64,000 bases of DNA from Niabella sp. (GTDB lineage: Bacteria; Bacteroidota; Bacteroidia; Chitinophagales; Chitinophagaceae): assembly GCF_030150205.1 (NCBI RefSeq), contig NZ_JASLGT010000015.1:82705-146704 (forward strand), in the 5' to 3' direction. The notes under the pieces are model-generated. The model was not told where the DNA came from, ran no database searches, and was given only the letters and a program-made list of their open reading frames with translations. Made by a program: the position numbers and the translations under genes. Each line of letters opens with the position of its first letter. Position 1 is the stretch's first letter. Below are positions 9,051 through 18,129 of this stretch, piece by piece.

Positions 9051-9938
9051 TTATGTAACCGCAAAATATTTTCCTAATAAGATCGAAAGCGGCAGCAGGC
9101 AAAGAATGATGCTGCAAATAAAGAACTGATGATGAATGGCCGCCCAGGTGGCATCTAAAAACAGGATGCTCAGTACGCCTGCTTTTACGGCACGGATGAT
9201 GTTTTTAGACTGGGGATCTTGCCATGCCTTATACAGGGGCCACATAATACTGGTGAAAAACGGCAATAGCAGCCAAAGTCCTGCATATACTTTTGTGTAA
9301 TTGCTAATGATGCACAAAATGATCAATACGAGCAGGTATAACATAAAAGCAACCGCCAGGTTTTTCCTTTTACCGCCGTGCACCTCGTCCCGGCTGATAG
9401 TGGTTACTGCAAAAATATAAATCACCGGTACCAGCCCCAGGTAAAAATAGGGTGTTGGCAGGCCGGGAATCAGTGAAATGCCCAACAGTAAGTTGAATCC
9501 CCTGCAAATCCCCATATTTAATGGGCCGGCAATGGCATGCTGTTTACTTTTATAATCATAAAGCAACGCCGATAAGGCAATGGCGCCGGCGATCAGAAAG
9601 GCGGTAGTATGGACCATAGCGCTGCAGACCAACGCGATGATAAATAAAACCGTTCCGAATATCGATGCCGCTTTTTTAGAAATAATACCGCTGGGGATCA
9701 TCCGTTCGGGGCGTTCAATGCGATCTGTTTCGGCGTCGAAAAGATCATTAAATACAATGCCTCCTGCGTAAAGTGCAGCTGTTGTAATAAGCAGTAATGT
9801 TGTTTGAAGATAAAAATTGCCCGGTACGGCGTTGTTGCTGTAAAACAGGGCAATACTAATACCCGCCAGCACATCTGCCATTGCAGTAATCACATTGGCG
9901 GGTCTGCACAGGGTTATATAATAAAACAGCCGGTTCAC
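9051..9938 (-). CDS. eboC: EboC-like UbiA prenyltransferase
   Basis: A 295-residue integral membrane prenyltransferase with about eight or nine hydrophobic segments. The first Asp-rich motif is NDLFDAETDRIERPER followed by MIPSG, the diphosphate-binding signature of the UbiA family, and the second is the region LLYDYKSKQ. UbiA enzymes transfer a prenyl chain from a diphosphate to an acceptor at the membrane. In the ebo set this would attach a lipid carrier to the EboD-derived product, consistent with the proposed transport role, but that step is not demonstrated here. Confidence 0.9.
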   Translation of the reverse strand: MNRLFYYITLCRPANVITAMADVLAGISIALFYSNNAVPGNFYLQTTLLLITTAALYAGGIVFNDLFDAETDRIERPERMIPSGIISKKAASIFGTVLFIIALVCSAMVHTTAFLIAGAIALSALLYDYKSKQHAIAGPLNMGICRGFNLLLGISLIPGLPTPYFYLGLVPVIYIFAVTTISRDEVHGGKRKNLAVAFMLYLLVLIILCIISNYTKVYAGLWLLLPFFTSIMWPLYKAWQDPQSKNIIRAVKAGVLSILFLDATWAAIHHQFFICSIILCLLPLSILLGKYFAVT

Positions 9939-9949
9939 CTTATTGCTTG

Positions 9950-10930
9950 TTATTGAATGATGATGGAGCTTTTGTCGATACGGGGTTGCTGACCGCCCCG
10001 TAAAATAGAATTGTTCTCAAATTTTTCCGACTGGTTGATGGCCATGCCATTAATAAAATCATTTGGATCTATTTGTCCGCTTTGGCCAAATGCCGCAATG
10101 GCATTACTATAGGTAACGGCCTTAATGGTTGCTGCATCGATGCCTCTTTTTTTCATGAGCATGGCCGTTTTGGGAACCGCCAGCGGATCACTGATCCCCC
10201 AGTCTGCAGCAGAATTGATCATGATGCGTTCGGAGCCGTATCGTTTTACGATTTCTACCATCCGCTCATTTCCCATTTTTGTAAACGGGTAAATGGTGAA
10301 GGCGGCCCAAAAGCCGCGGTTGAGCACTTCTTCCACGGTTTCTTCATTGTTATGATCAATGATGACCATCGATGGATCCAGCTGGTGCTCCAGCGCAATA
10401 TCCATACTTCGCTGTGTGCCGCTCTTTTTGTCGCGATGGGGCGTGTGTACCTGTACCGGTAATGCGGCTTCTTTGGCCAGCTCCAGTTGTAAGCGGTAGT
10501 ACTTTTCTTCCAGCGCTGTTTGATCATCAAAACCGATTTCGCCAATGCCCACAACGCCTTCTTTGTAGATGAAATTGGGCAACAATGCCATCACCGCTTC
10601 TGCCAGAGCCTCATTGTTGGCTTCGCGGGAGTTGAGCCCGATGGTGCAATAATGCTTAATGCCAAACTGGCCCGATCGAAAACGCTCCCATCCAAGCAGT
10701 GAGCTGTAATAGTCGTTAAAAGTGCCCACATGGGTGCGTGGCTGACCCAGCCAGAAAGAAGGCTCAATCAGCGCAATGATTCCACTGTCGGCCATTGCCT
10801 GGTAATCATCTGTTGTACGGGAGGTCATATGCACATGCGGATCAAAAAAATACATATCTTTTATCAGTTCCATATCCACTGCATCGGGAAGTTCCGTGCG
10901 CTTTTCGGTTTCATTATTTCCGCAACACAT
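9950..10930 (-). CDS. eboB: EboB-like TatD-family metal-dependent hydrolase
   Basis: A 326-residue amidohydrolase-fold protein. The metal ligands expected for TatD-type enzymes are present: HxH in DPHVHMTSRTTDDY, Glu in GIGEIGFD, His in VHTPH, His in IIDHNNEE, and Asp in INSAADWG. The long frame starts at 10930 and overlaps the end of eboA by 17 bp; an alternative ATG at 10873 would remove about 19 Cys- and Glu-containing residues, so the start is uncertain. The strict order with the neighbouring ebo genes supports the name. Confidence 0.87.
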   Translation of the reverse strand: MCCGNNETEKRTELPDAVDMELIKDMYFFDPHVHMTSRTTDDYQAMADSGIIALIEPSFWLGQPRTHVGTFNDYYSSLLGWERFRSGQFGIKHYCTIGLNSREANNEALAEAVMALLPNFIYKEGVVGIGEIGFDDQTALEEKYYRLQLELAKEAALPVQVHTPHRDKKSGTQRSMDIALEHQLDPSMVIIDHNNEETVEEVLNRGFWAAFTIYPFTKMGNERMVEIVKRYGSERIMINSAADWGISDPLAVPKTAMLMKKRGIDAATIKAVTYSNAIAAFGQSGQIDPNDFINGMAINQSEKFENNSILRGGQQPRIDKSSIIIQ

Positions 10931-11654
10931 ATCCGTTTGTTTGTTGTAAGAATTTTGATTTTAAAATTTCTGTTTCTTCCTGGAAATGGGTCGCGGTCAA
11001 CGCCCATATCCCGGTATCGATATCCCTTCCGGCAGCCAGCCGTTCTTCTGCGTAATCTAACAGCGAAGCGGCGAGCGCCTTATTTTTTCTTTTTTGCAGC
11101 CCATAGATTAAAGCGAGGTCTTTGCCGGTGAAAACGGCTTTTAATACCATTTGATTCCAGGCCGCTTCCGGCAGTTGTTCGGCAGGATAGCTGTTCTCCT
11201 GCATAATGGCTTCTAATACGGTACCCATATTGCTCCGGATACCTTCTGCACAACGTGCTGTCCATGCTTCCGGATATGCATAAAAGGGTAGGGATTTGTA
11301 TAAAAGGGTCAGTTCACCCAGGTCTGCCTGGAGGAACAGGGCCTCTACCAGCCGGATGTATTCCTGTTGGCTGTATGCTTCCAGTTGTAATAACTGGTAT
11401 AGCCGGGCCATATCCAGCACGGTCCAGTTGTTCCAGTTGGTTTGGGGAAAGTTCCCGGTTATATAAATAAACTGCTCGGGACCGCTATTGGGTTTGTTTT
11501 TGCAGAATTTGCGGCCGGCCAACGAAAAGTTCCGGTTTATATTTTCCGGCGTGATGCTTTGGGTGAGCAGCCAGCTGAAATTTTCAGGGCTGCTGTCCTT
11601 TTGCAGGAACTCAGACAGCATGGTCCGTAATAAAGCAATATTAAAAGCAAACAT
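10914..11654 (-). CDS. eboA: EboA-like protein
   Basis: A 246-residue, largely helical soluble protein without signal peptide or recognisable enzyme motif. It is named from its content and place: it comes directly before eboB, and EboA proteins are helical proteins of about this size with no assigned activity. It begins 10 bp after the TMEM220-like gene and overlaps eboB by 17 bp if the long eboB start is used. Confidence 0.75.
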   Translation of the reverse strand: MFAFNIALLRTMLSEFLQKDSSPENFSWLLTQSITPENINRNFSLAGRKFCKNKPNSGPEQFIYITGNFPQTNWNNWTVLDMARLYQLLQLEAYSQQEYIRLVEALFLQADLGELTLLYKSLPFYAYPEAWTARCAEGIRSNMGTVLEAIMQENSYPAEQLPEAAWNQMVLKAVFTGKDLALIYGLQKRKNKALAASLLDYAEERLAAGRDIDTGIWALTATHFQEETEILKSKFLQQTNGYVLRK

Positions 11655-11664
11655 CAGGATCCGG

Positions 11665-12033
11665 TTAACGTGTTACAAAATAGTTTACGAGCACTACTGC
11701 CACCACAATTAACAAACCAAAAAATTCTCTCGCTTTTTCGATATACGGTTTGGTCGCTTGCATCGATTCTACCAGGCTGGGAGCATTGTATTTTTGAATC
11801 CAGTCTTTGACACCATCTTTTGCAAAGAAGATGCTGACCGCATAACCAAAACAAAGCAGGGCTATTGCCAGGTATATCAGCGGGAAAAAATGATTGAATA
11901 CCGCCAGCCCGCAAAGTGCTGCGGGAATTCCGTAAATACTAACCCATAACCAGGCGTCATTGTCGTTTAAATTTACCCAGGCAAAACCGATAAAAGCAAT
12001 GCAGGAAAGAATATTAAAAATCAGTAAAAACAT
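11665..12033 (-). CDS. TMEM220-like small membrane protein heading the ebo operon
   Basis: A 122-residue protein with four predicted membrane helices (residues about 3-20, 28-45, 48-68 and 103-120) and the pattern FAWVNLNDNDAWLWV typical of the TMEM220 family. Its function is unknown. It is 10 bp upstream of eboA and appears to be the first gene of the operon, which suggests a membrane role linked to the ebo pathway. Confidence 0.75.
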   Translation of the reverse strand: MFLLIFNILSCIAFIGFAWVNLNDNDAWLWVSIYGIPAALCGLAVFNHFFPLIYLAIALLCFGYAVSIFFAKDGVKDWIQKYNAPSLVESMQATKPYIEKAREFFGLLIVVAVVLVNYFVTR

Positions 12034-12052
12034 CGTTATAGAATTACGTATA

Positions 12053-12082
12053 CAAGATAAGGTTTGACGGTGCAGTTTCCAA
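12053..12082 (-). promoter_or_regulatory. Candidate promoter of the ebo operon
   Basis: On the minus strand a TTG (12080-12082), a 20-nt spacer and TATCTTG (12053-12059) lie about 20 bp before the first ATG at 12033. This resembles the Bacteroidota TTG / TAnnTTTG promoter with one imperfect base, and the -7 box equals that of block R3. No CGCAAA-type operator lies here, so the ebo operon is not part of the putative regulon. Confidence 0.35.
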
Positions 12083-12257
12083 AAGAACGGCCCTTTATTT
12101 TAAGGGTGGTTTCTATTGCCGTTTAACGGATTCTGCGCTGGTTTGTTATTGAACCGGTTGTGCGATATATAGAAGATTTTTTTATTTTTTATAGCCCCAT
12201 CGATTATAGCACATAAATTGGAAACTCAAGGAATTGTAAGACGGTATTGGCTTTTTG

Positions 12258-15200
12258 TTACTTCTTTGTATTCCAGGAAGCATGGGTTGCAATCTTAAAC
12301 GCCGCTCCTTCTTCAAAATCGTAGCTGTATTTCTGTGTACGTTCCCGGTCGCTGCCATTTTTTTCGCTGTTCCCGCTTTTTATGCTGCTTACAAAGGTTC
12401 CGGGGCCACAAAATATCCGGGTTGATGCGCCTTCTTTTTTAATGTCGAGGATCTGGTAACTGGCGTCCCGTTTGCCTGTTGTTTCCATCATAATTTGCTC
12501 GCCAATCACCGTTTTATCAATCGGTTTTTTGGAATCGACCAATATCCATGTTGCCCCGCCGGCCCCCTTGTACATTTTTACAACCCGGCCTTCAATGGCC
12601 CCTGCAGATGTAAGGGCTGTTTGCTTGTAGTTAAGAGATGTGCCGTTTACCAGGATAGCCTTTGTTGTGCGCTTGTTTTTTTCTTGTATATAACCGATGG
12701 TACCGCTCATCGTAATGCCGTTAGACAGCTGCACCTTGTTTTCTGAAATTGGATTGTATACCAGGTAATCGATGGTGCCGTTTAGCTTTTCTACACGGAT
12801 GGAGATCGTTTCATCATTTCCGGTATCCAGGCGCTGCACGGATTTGATAAAGGGCTGATTGCGGTAGGGCTCAATAACGGAAACAAAATTACTGGTCAAA
12901 TCGGTTCCTGCCCGGTGCATCAGCAGGTAGCGGAGCGTTTTCGGGTTCCCCGGTTTGTTTTGCGGAGGATCGCCATCAGCCAGCGCTACATCGTCTGCTG
13001 TTGTCATCGCGTGTACCCGGATATGAACATGGTCTTTGTCTGTAATGCCCCGGTATCCTGGCTGCGCTTTCCAATCTGCTATGAAGCGGGCGGGCGGGCG
13101 GCTGTCTTTGGCTACATTGTACAAAAACGAATATCCATTGGGAAAGCCCGCGGCCCTGGTGCCTTTGGCGATATTTTCGCCGGCATAGGTTCCTTTTTCC
13201 TGGTGCTGCAGCTGAAGCCCTTCTGTGCCAACGGTTCCGGAAGGCCCGTGAAAGCTAAAGACATGGTCATGACCTCCTTTTACCCTGAAGATGTCCACCA
13301 CATAAGCATTACTATCCGTAGTCCCGTTGCCGGAACCGCCAACGAGGAGCATGGTACGGCTGTATTCCTTCAAGTTGGGATAGGCGGCTTTTCCATCCAG
13401 TTCCATTACACCAAAGCCGTTTAATTGTTTAAACAGGCGGGTATGTCCGCTCCAGACGCCATTTTGCGGTCGCTGATCTACGAATACCAGGTTGTGCGAA
13501 ATGGTGCTCCTGGTCCATTCTGTAACGCTTGGGATATTGGTAGCAAATTCGGGATAGCCCTGATCCGGTGCCAGCCAATGTCCAAATGCAAACAGATCAA
13601 AATTAAGCATGTCGCTATGGGCGTGGTGGATGGTACGTCCATAGTTATTGGCCAGGGCAATACCGGATGCACCGTTGCCTGATTCCAGTACCGCCAGTCC
13701 GAACCCGCTCATAAGATAGCCTCCAATGGGCCGGGGGCCGGCTGCTGCTCCTAATTTTTGTATTTCCTTATTGATGGCTTCCGGATCTTCTGAAAAAATA
13801 TCCAGTCCCAGCCCTTTTGCAGAATAACCATTGGCGCGGTAGGCCGCAATGGCAATTTCCGGATCCCGGGTGTACAGGTAACCCTCGGCCATAAATTGCG
13901 GACTGGCTGTAGACATGCTTACAAGGCCGGTTGATCCGGCATCCCCGATGTTGGGAATGGCCTTGCCTAATACCCCCATGCGATAAGCAACGGTATACGC
14001 CTTTTTGAACTGCGGAAAATCCCGGAGAATATTGTGGTTTGTATACCTGGGGTAGGATAGCAGCAGCGCCGCCAGCGGTGAAATATGTCCGCCCCAGATC
14101 ACTGCGTATCCCGGTGCGCCCTCATCAGAAGTGCCGTCTCTGTCGAAGCGGTTGATCATTAATTCGGGAATGGCTCCGCCATCGGGTGCAAATAGCCAGT
14201 CCAGCCACTGTGTGGTAAACGGATCTGTATTCAACGCCAGTGCGCATAAGGCTACCGTATGTTGATACATCCCCTGGTTGCCGCGGATGCGCTGGTCAAG
14301 TACCGCCTGGAAGGTGGTTTTCAGAATGCCTTCATCTACATGCGCAACAAACTGCTCCCGTGTACCTTTGGGGTTCGGCAACCGGTATTGCGCTCCCTGG
14401 CGCTTCAGAAATGCGTATAGGGCCGGATCATTTTGAGTGCCGCTTAAAATTTTATCATAAGCATCTGCAAATGCCTGTACGATGCCCGTTTCCCATATCG
14501 ATCCTTCTATTTTGCCAAGGCCGGTTGAACCATCGGAATGATACCAGCCCCTCCGGGCATAAGGATTCCAATCCATGGAAGGGTATACATCGGCGATCCG
14601 GTCCAGCAAAATGGCTGCTTTATGGGCATAACGCTGATCCCCGGTATAAAGAAAGGCATTGGCCAGCACTGTTAAGCCGTTGGTGATGTAACGCCAGTAT
14701 TTCCAGGTATAATAGCCGATGTATTTATAGGCCCGGCCATTGTGAACGTAACCGAACCCATTATCGACTCCAAATTTATGCAGGGGATCTTTGGGATCCG
14801 GGTGACCGGTGTTAAACAGCAAACTGGTATCCCCCTTTGCCGGATCAAACAGCCCGTGCTCATCCAGTGCAGTTTGATAGTATTTACCAAAATTATTGGT
14901 GGGAAAAACAGATCCGCAGGCCGGGCAGGTTAATTTCCAGGGCTTTTTTTCAAAATCCGGCTCGTAAGGATAGTTCCCGTATTGAAGAATTTTATCACCG
15001 CAAACAATGCACCCAACAAATTTAGGACCGGAGGCAAATTTATCATACCCTACATCGATGGTCCTTGGCAACTCCTGACCGGGAACCATGGCCCACAATA
15101 TTTCATCCGTTTTGGCCAGCCAGGGCTTCGCTTTTTCAACGGCCACCGTTAATTGTTGCCTTGCCCAATCATATTTGCGGCAATTGTTCCTGAGATTATT

Positions 15201-15317
15201 GATGCGCGCTTCTGAATACTGGCCCCCAAAAATACGGGTGGCATATGCCTCTGGCGTAAACGCAGTTAGTGCAGCGGTGATCAACAGCAGCTTTAATAGA
15301 AGTATTATTTTTGCCAT
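12258..15317 (-). CDS. Heparinase II/III-like polysaccharide lyase, secreted
   Basis: The frame is open from 15500, but the ATG at 15317 starts a signal peptide (MAKIILLLKLLLITAALTAF), giving 1019 residues. The N-terminal half is an alpha/alpha-toroid alginate-lyase-like domain that includes a Cys-rich zinc-like site (CIVCG and CPACG, residues about 110-145). The middle carries the heparinase II/III core: NNYGRTIHHAHSDMLNFD and GHWLAPDQGYPEF, where Tyr and His are the usual catalytic residues and His a metal ligand. The rest is beta-sandwich. Such lyases cleave uronic-acid-containing glycans by beta-elimination; the exact substrate cannot be read from the sequence. It is the last gene of the long leftward block. 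Confidence 0.8.
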   Translation of the reverse strand: MAKIILLLKLLLITAALTAFTPEAYATRIFGGQYSEARINNLRNNCRKYDWARQQLTVAVEKAKPWLAKTDEILWAMVPGQELPRTIDVGYDKFASGPKFVGCIVCGDKILQYGNYPYEPDFEKKPWKLTCPACGSVFPTNNFGKYYQTALDEHGLFDPAKGDTSLLFNTGHPDPKDPLHKFGVDNGFGYVHNGRAYKYIGYYTWKYWRYITNGLTVLANAFLYTGDQRYAHKAAILLDRIADVYPSMDWNPYARRGWYHSDGSTGLGKIEGSIWETGIVQAFADAYDKILSGTQNDPALYAFLKRQGAQYRLPNPKGTREQFVAHVDEGILKTTFQAVLDQRIRGNQGMYQHTVALCALALNTDPFTTQWLDWLFAPDGGAIPELMINRFDRDGTSDEGAPGYAVIWGGHISPLAALLLSYPRYTNHNILRDFPQFKKAYTVAYRMGVLGKAIPNIGDAGSTGLVSMSTASPQFMAEGYLYTRDPEIAIAAYRANGYSAKGLGLDIFSEDPEAINKEIQKLGAAAGPRPIGGYLMSGFGLAVLESGNGASGIALANNYGRTIHHAHSDMLNFDLFAFGHWLAPDQGYPEFATNIPSVTEWTRSTISHNLVFVDQRPQNGVWSGHTRLFKQLNGFGVMELDGKAAYPNLKEYSRTMLLVGGSGNGTTDSNAYVVDIFRVKGGHDHVFSFHGPSGTVGTEGLQLQHQEKGTYAGENIAKGTRAAGFPNGYSFLYNVAKDSRPPARFIADWKAQPGYRGITDKDHVHIRVHAMTTADDVALADGDPPQNKPGNPKTLRYLLMHRAGTDLTSNFVSVIEPYRNQPFIKSVQRLDTGNDETISIRVEKLNGTIDYLVYNPISENKVQLSNGITMSGTIGYIQEKNKRTTKAILVNGTSLNYKQTALTSAGAIEGRVVKMYKGAGGATWILVDSKKPIDKTVIGEQIMMETTGKRDASYQILDIKKEGASTRIFCGPGTFVSSIKSGNSEKNGSDRERTQKYSYDFEEGAAFKIATHASWNTKK

Positions 15318-15474
15318 TATACATTTTTTAGTATTGCCGGTGAATGAAGGGTACCGTACCTGTAATGCAGCATCATCCGGAATCATATGGTCCCGCTTGC
15401 AGGTTCTAAGTGCTCTGTGATGAGGAACCATGGAAGGATGTTTACCTGGTTCGGCGAGTGGTAAAACAAGCCCT

Positions 15475-16281
15475 TTATAATCCCAGAAATTTCTTTGCAT
15501 TACCGGATCTCAACATTTCTTTTACGGTTGCATCCGCTTCCTGCGCTCTTAATGATTCTATCCGCAGCATTCCCGTAAGGTAATCCAGTATGGGCGCATG
15601 CGTTCCAAAGGCAAACCGTTCAGTACCCTGGGTTTTTAAAAGCGTTCCCAGATCATTGATCGTTCTTCCGGAGGTGTCCATCAGCACCTGTGCTTTTTTG
15701 AATAAAGCGGCGTCTGCCGCGTCCAGCTGCATGCTATTGGTTACATTCAGGATCATATATTTTGCATCGGGAACCGCTTTAATGATGGGAAAAATGTTTT
15801 TTAAGGCCCATTCTGGTTTGGGCGTGTAGGCCACATAGTCGATATCCATCCAGGAACGCTGGCGGCTGTCGACCATTTTATAATTGAAGGCCACCGGAAG
15901 ATCCATATCCCGTGCTCTTTTTACCAGGTCGATAAGGCCCGGGTCGGTAATTTCGTAATCATGATATTTCGGATAGACCCGGATCCCTTTCATGCCAAAT
16001 TTTTTAACGCACTCGTCCAGGTCATACTGCCATCCGGCATAGATTGGATTGATAACGGCAAATGGAATGAAGCGTTTGCGGTTTGCACCCAGCGATTTGA
16101 GCTCATTGTATAATTCCCGGTTGGCTGATTGTGTGTTTTTATAAAAAATGCCATTCAGATTGCTGATTACAGAAATATCTACTCCAAATTTATTCATCCG
16201 TTCTGCAAGTGCCGCACAATTGTTGTACTGCAGTTGCATAAAGGGCCAGTGCCCTGTATATGCATTAATATCAATGAACAC
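15475..16281 (-). CDS. Amidohydrolase-2 family protein lacking HxH (module 2, B protein)
   Basis: A 268-residue TIM-barrel protein without signal peptide, close paralogue of 17344-18129. The strand-1 HxH of the amidohydrolase family is replaced by DINAYTGHWPF, and the C-terminal metal Asp region reads FAFGTHAPILDY instead of the usual FGSD. Both B copies share these changes, so they look fixed rather than accidental. It overlaps the upstream A gene by 11 bp. It may be a metal-free enzyme, or a non-catalytic partner of A. Confidence 0.7.
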   Translation of the reverse strand: MFIDINAYTGHWPFMQLQYNNCAALAERMNKFGVDISVISNLNGIFYKNTQSANRELYNELKSLGANRKRFIPFAVINPIYAGWQYDLDECVKKFGMKGIRVYPKYHDYEITDPGLIDLVKRARDMDLPVAFNYKMVDSRQRSWMDIDYVAYTPKPEWALKNIFPIIKAVPDAKYMILNVTNSMQLDAADAALFKKAQVLMDTSGRTINDLGTLLKTQGTERFAFGTHAPILDYLTGMLRIESLRAQEADATVKEMLRSGNAKKFLGL

Positions 16282-17221
16282 CTCTTCCTCCTTTTTTTAA
16301 AAGATTATTGTAATTGTCGAAGAAAATTTTCTGCTTTTGCCGGTCGGTGAGGTTTGCGGACAGGATCCTTCCCACACCCTGGTAATAAGAGTTGTCGGAT
16401 GCAAAAAACAACCGGTCTTCGCCCAGGTGTTCTACCGCAAAATCAATCATGTTTTCGGCATTATTGCTTCCGGAAGTGTCTACATAGATATTGGGATACT
16501 CCCTGAACAGTTTACATTCATACTCCCAGTCGCCACCCATACCAATATGCGCATACTGGAAGATTCCTTCGGGATAACGCCGGGCTATATCTACAAAATC
16601 TTCGGGTATGGATGTGTTTGGTTGTTTATAGCCGTTGTATTTCATCCGGTAACCGCCTACGCCCAGCTGGCATTCTGCATGGGAATGGATGATCATCTTA
16701 AGATCGATCAGCTTTTCGATGACCGGGTAGTACTTTGGATCATTGATCTTTACCTGGTAGTAGAGCTCTCCGGGGCCGATCATTCCGGCGTCGGTACATC
16801 TTTTTATTTCTTCCAGCGATTCTTTTGGGTATACCGGGTTTAATACAAATCCGCCCAGCAGTTGATCCGGATATTTTTTAATGGCTTTGATGGTAAGATC
16901 ATTGAATTTCCGGAATTGTTCCGGCGTGCCCGGCATTACATCGAGGTATCGCGAAATGACCTGTTTTTCAATTCCCAGCCGCCTTCCGTAATCGAGCTGT
17001 GTTTCGGGGCTATCGTCTGTCCAGTATATATGGGCATGCACATCTATTTTCCGGTATTTCATTACGTCCTTCATCAGGTCGTATGGCTGAGGCCCGGATG
17101 AAGATGTTTGCGTTGCCTGCTGCGGTTCCTGTACTGCTTTTCCCGCTAACGGGCTGCTCATCAGCATACCGGCCATGCCAGCCGCCCCCCGGGTAACAAA
17201 ATTTCTTCGGTTCATGTTCAT
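16271..17221 (-). CDS. Tat-exported amidohydrolase-2 family enzyme (module 2, A protein)
   Basis: A 316-residue protein with a twin-arginine leader (MNMNRRNFVTRGAAG) and a full set of amidohydrolase ligands: HAH in KIDVHAHIYW, His in IIHSHAE, His in YAHIGMGG, and Asp in FFASDNSYY. It should be a periplasmic metal-dependent hydrolase or decarboxylase. It overlaps the B gene by 11 bp, and both are repeated upstream (18119-19048 with 17344-18129), showing a tandem duplication of the pair. Substrate unknown. Confidence 0.75.
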   Translation of the reverse strand: MNMNRRNFVTRGAAGMAGMLMSSPLAGKAVQEPQQATQTSSSGPQPYDLMKDVMKYRKIDVHAHIYWTDDSPETQLDYGRRLGIEKQVISRYLDVMPGTPEQFRKFNDLTIKAIKKYPDQLLGGFVLNPVYPKESLEEIKRCTDAGMIGPGELYYQVKINDPKYYPVIEKLIDLKMIIHSHAECQLGVGGYRMKYNGYKQPNTSIPEDFVDIARRYPEGIFQYAHIGMGGDWEYECKLFREYPNIYVDTSGSNNAENMIDFAVEHLGEDRLFFASDNSYYQGVGRILSANLTDRQKQKIFFDNYNNLLKKGGRGVH

Positions 17222-17343
17222 GAGTTATAATTCGTATAAAGTTGTTTCAGCGTTTACTGAAATAAAGTATGCCTCGGTTTCTTCCCGGACAATCTGTGGG
17301 AAGAAATAACGTCCGGACGCTAAGCGTTTTTTATAATGGCTGC

Positions 17344-18129
17344 TTACCATCCGAACCACTTTTTTATATTGCCTGAACGCAACTGCTCTTTTGTTTTTTC
17401 GTCCGCTTCCGTTTTTCTGAGCGATTCAATGCGCAGCAGGCCGGAAAAGTAATCCAGGATGGGAGCGTGGGTTCCAAAACAAAATGTACCGGTTCCAAAC
17501 TGTTTAAATAAATCAGTCCAGTTTGAAATATTCCTTCCGGAGGTATCGAGCAGCAGATCGGCCTTTTTGAAAAGATCCGTATCCTCCGCATTAAGCGCCG
17601 TGCTGTTTGCTACGTTTACCACCAGGTATTTTGCATCCGGAACGGCTTTTATAATGGGGGCGATGTCTTTTAATGTCCATTCTTTATCAATGTCCATCCA
17701 GGAACTGGTCCGGCTGTCGACCATCCTGAGACAAAAGGCAACGGGTATGCCTTTGTCCCGGCACATTTTTACCAGTTCTATACAGGCGTCGGCCGCTATG
17801 TCATAGCCATGATACTGGGGATAGAGCCGTACTCCTTTCATGCTCATCGTGGTGGTACATGCCTTAAAGTCATCGCGCCAGCCAGCATATGCCGGGTTGA
17901 TGACGGCGAAAGGGATGAACCGGTCTTGATAGATTTTTTTACTGCGAAGGGCCTCCTGCAGTTCCTCATTGGCATGCTGGGTATTCTTATAAAAGATGCC
18001 ATTCAGGTTGCTGATGACGGAAACATCGGTGCCAAATTCCTTCATCCTGCCCAGAAGGGTTTCAGGCGTATTGTATTCTAATTTAAGGAACGGCCAGTGG
18101 CCGATATAGGCGTTGCTGTCAATTAACAT
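17344..18129 (-). CDS. Amidohydrolase-2 family protein lacking HxH (module 1, B protein)
   Basis: A 261-residue paralogue of 15475-16281. It opens with DSNAYIGHWPF in place of the HxH motif and ends its barrel with FCFGTHAPILDY. The segment VISNLNGIFYKNTQ is shared with the other copy. No signal peptide is seen although the partner A protein has a Tat leader. Its first 11 bp overlap the end of the A gene, as in the second module. Confidence 0.7.
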   Translation of the reverse strand: MLIDSNAYIGHWPFLKLEYNTPETLLGRMKEFGTDVSVISNLNGIFYKNTQHANEELQEALRSKKIYQDRFIPFAVINPAYAGWRDDFKACTTTMSMKGVRLYPQYHGYDIAADACIELVKMCRDKGIPVAFCLRMVDSRTSSWMDIDKEWTLKDIAPIIKAVPDAKYLVVNVANSTALNAEDTDLFKKADLLLDTSGRNISNWTDLFKQFGTGTFCFGTHAPILDYFSGLLRIESLRKTEADEKTKEQLRSGNIKKWFGW

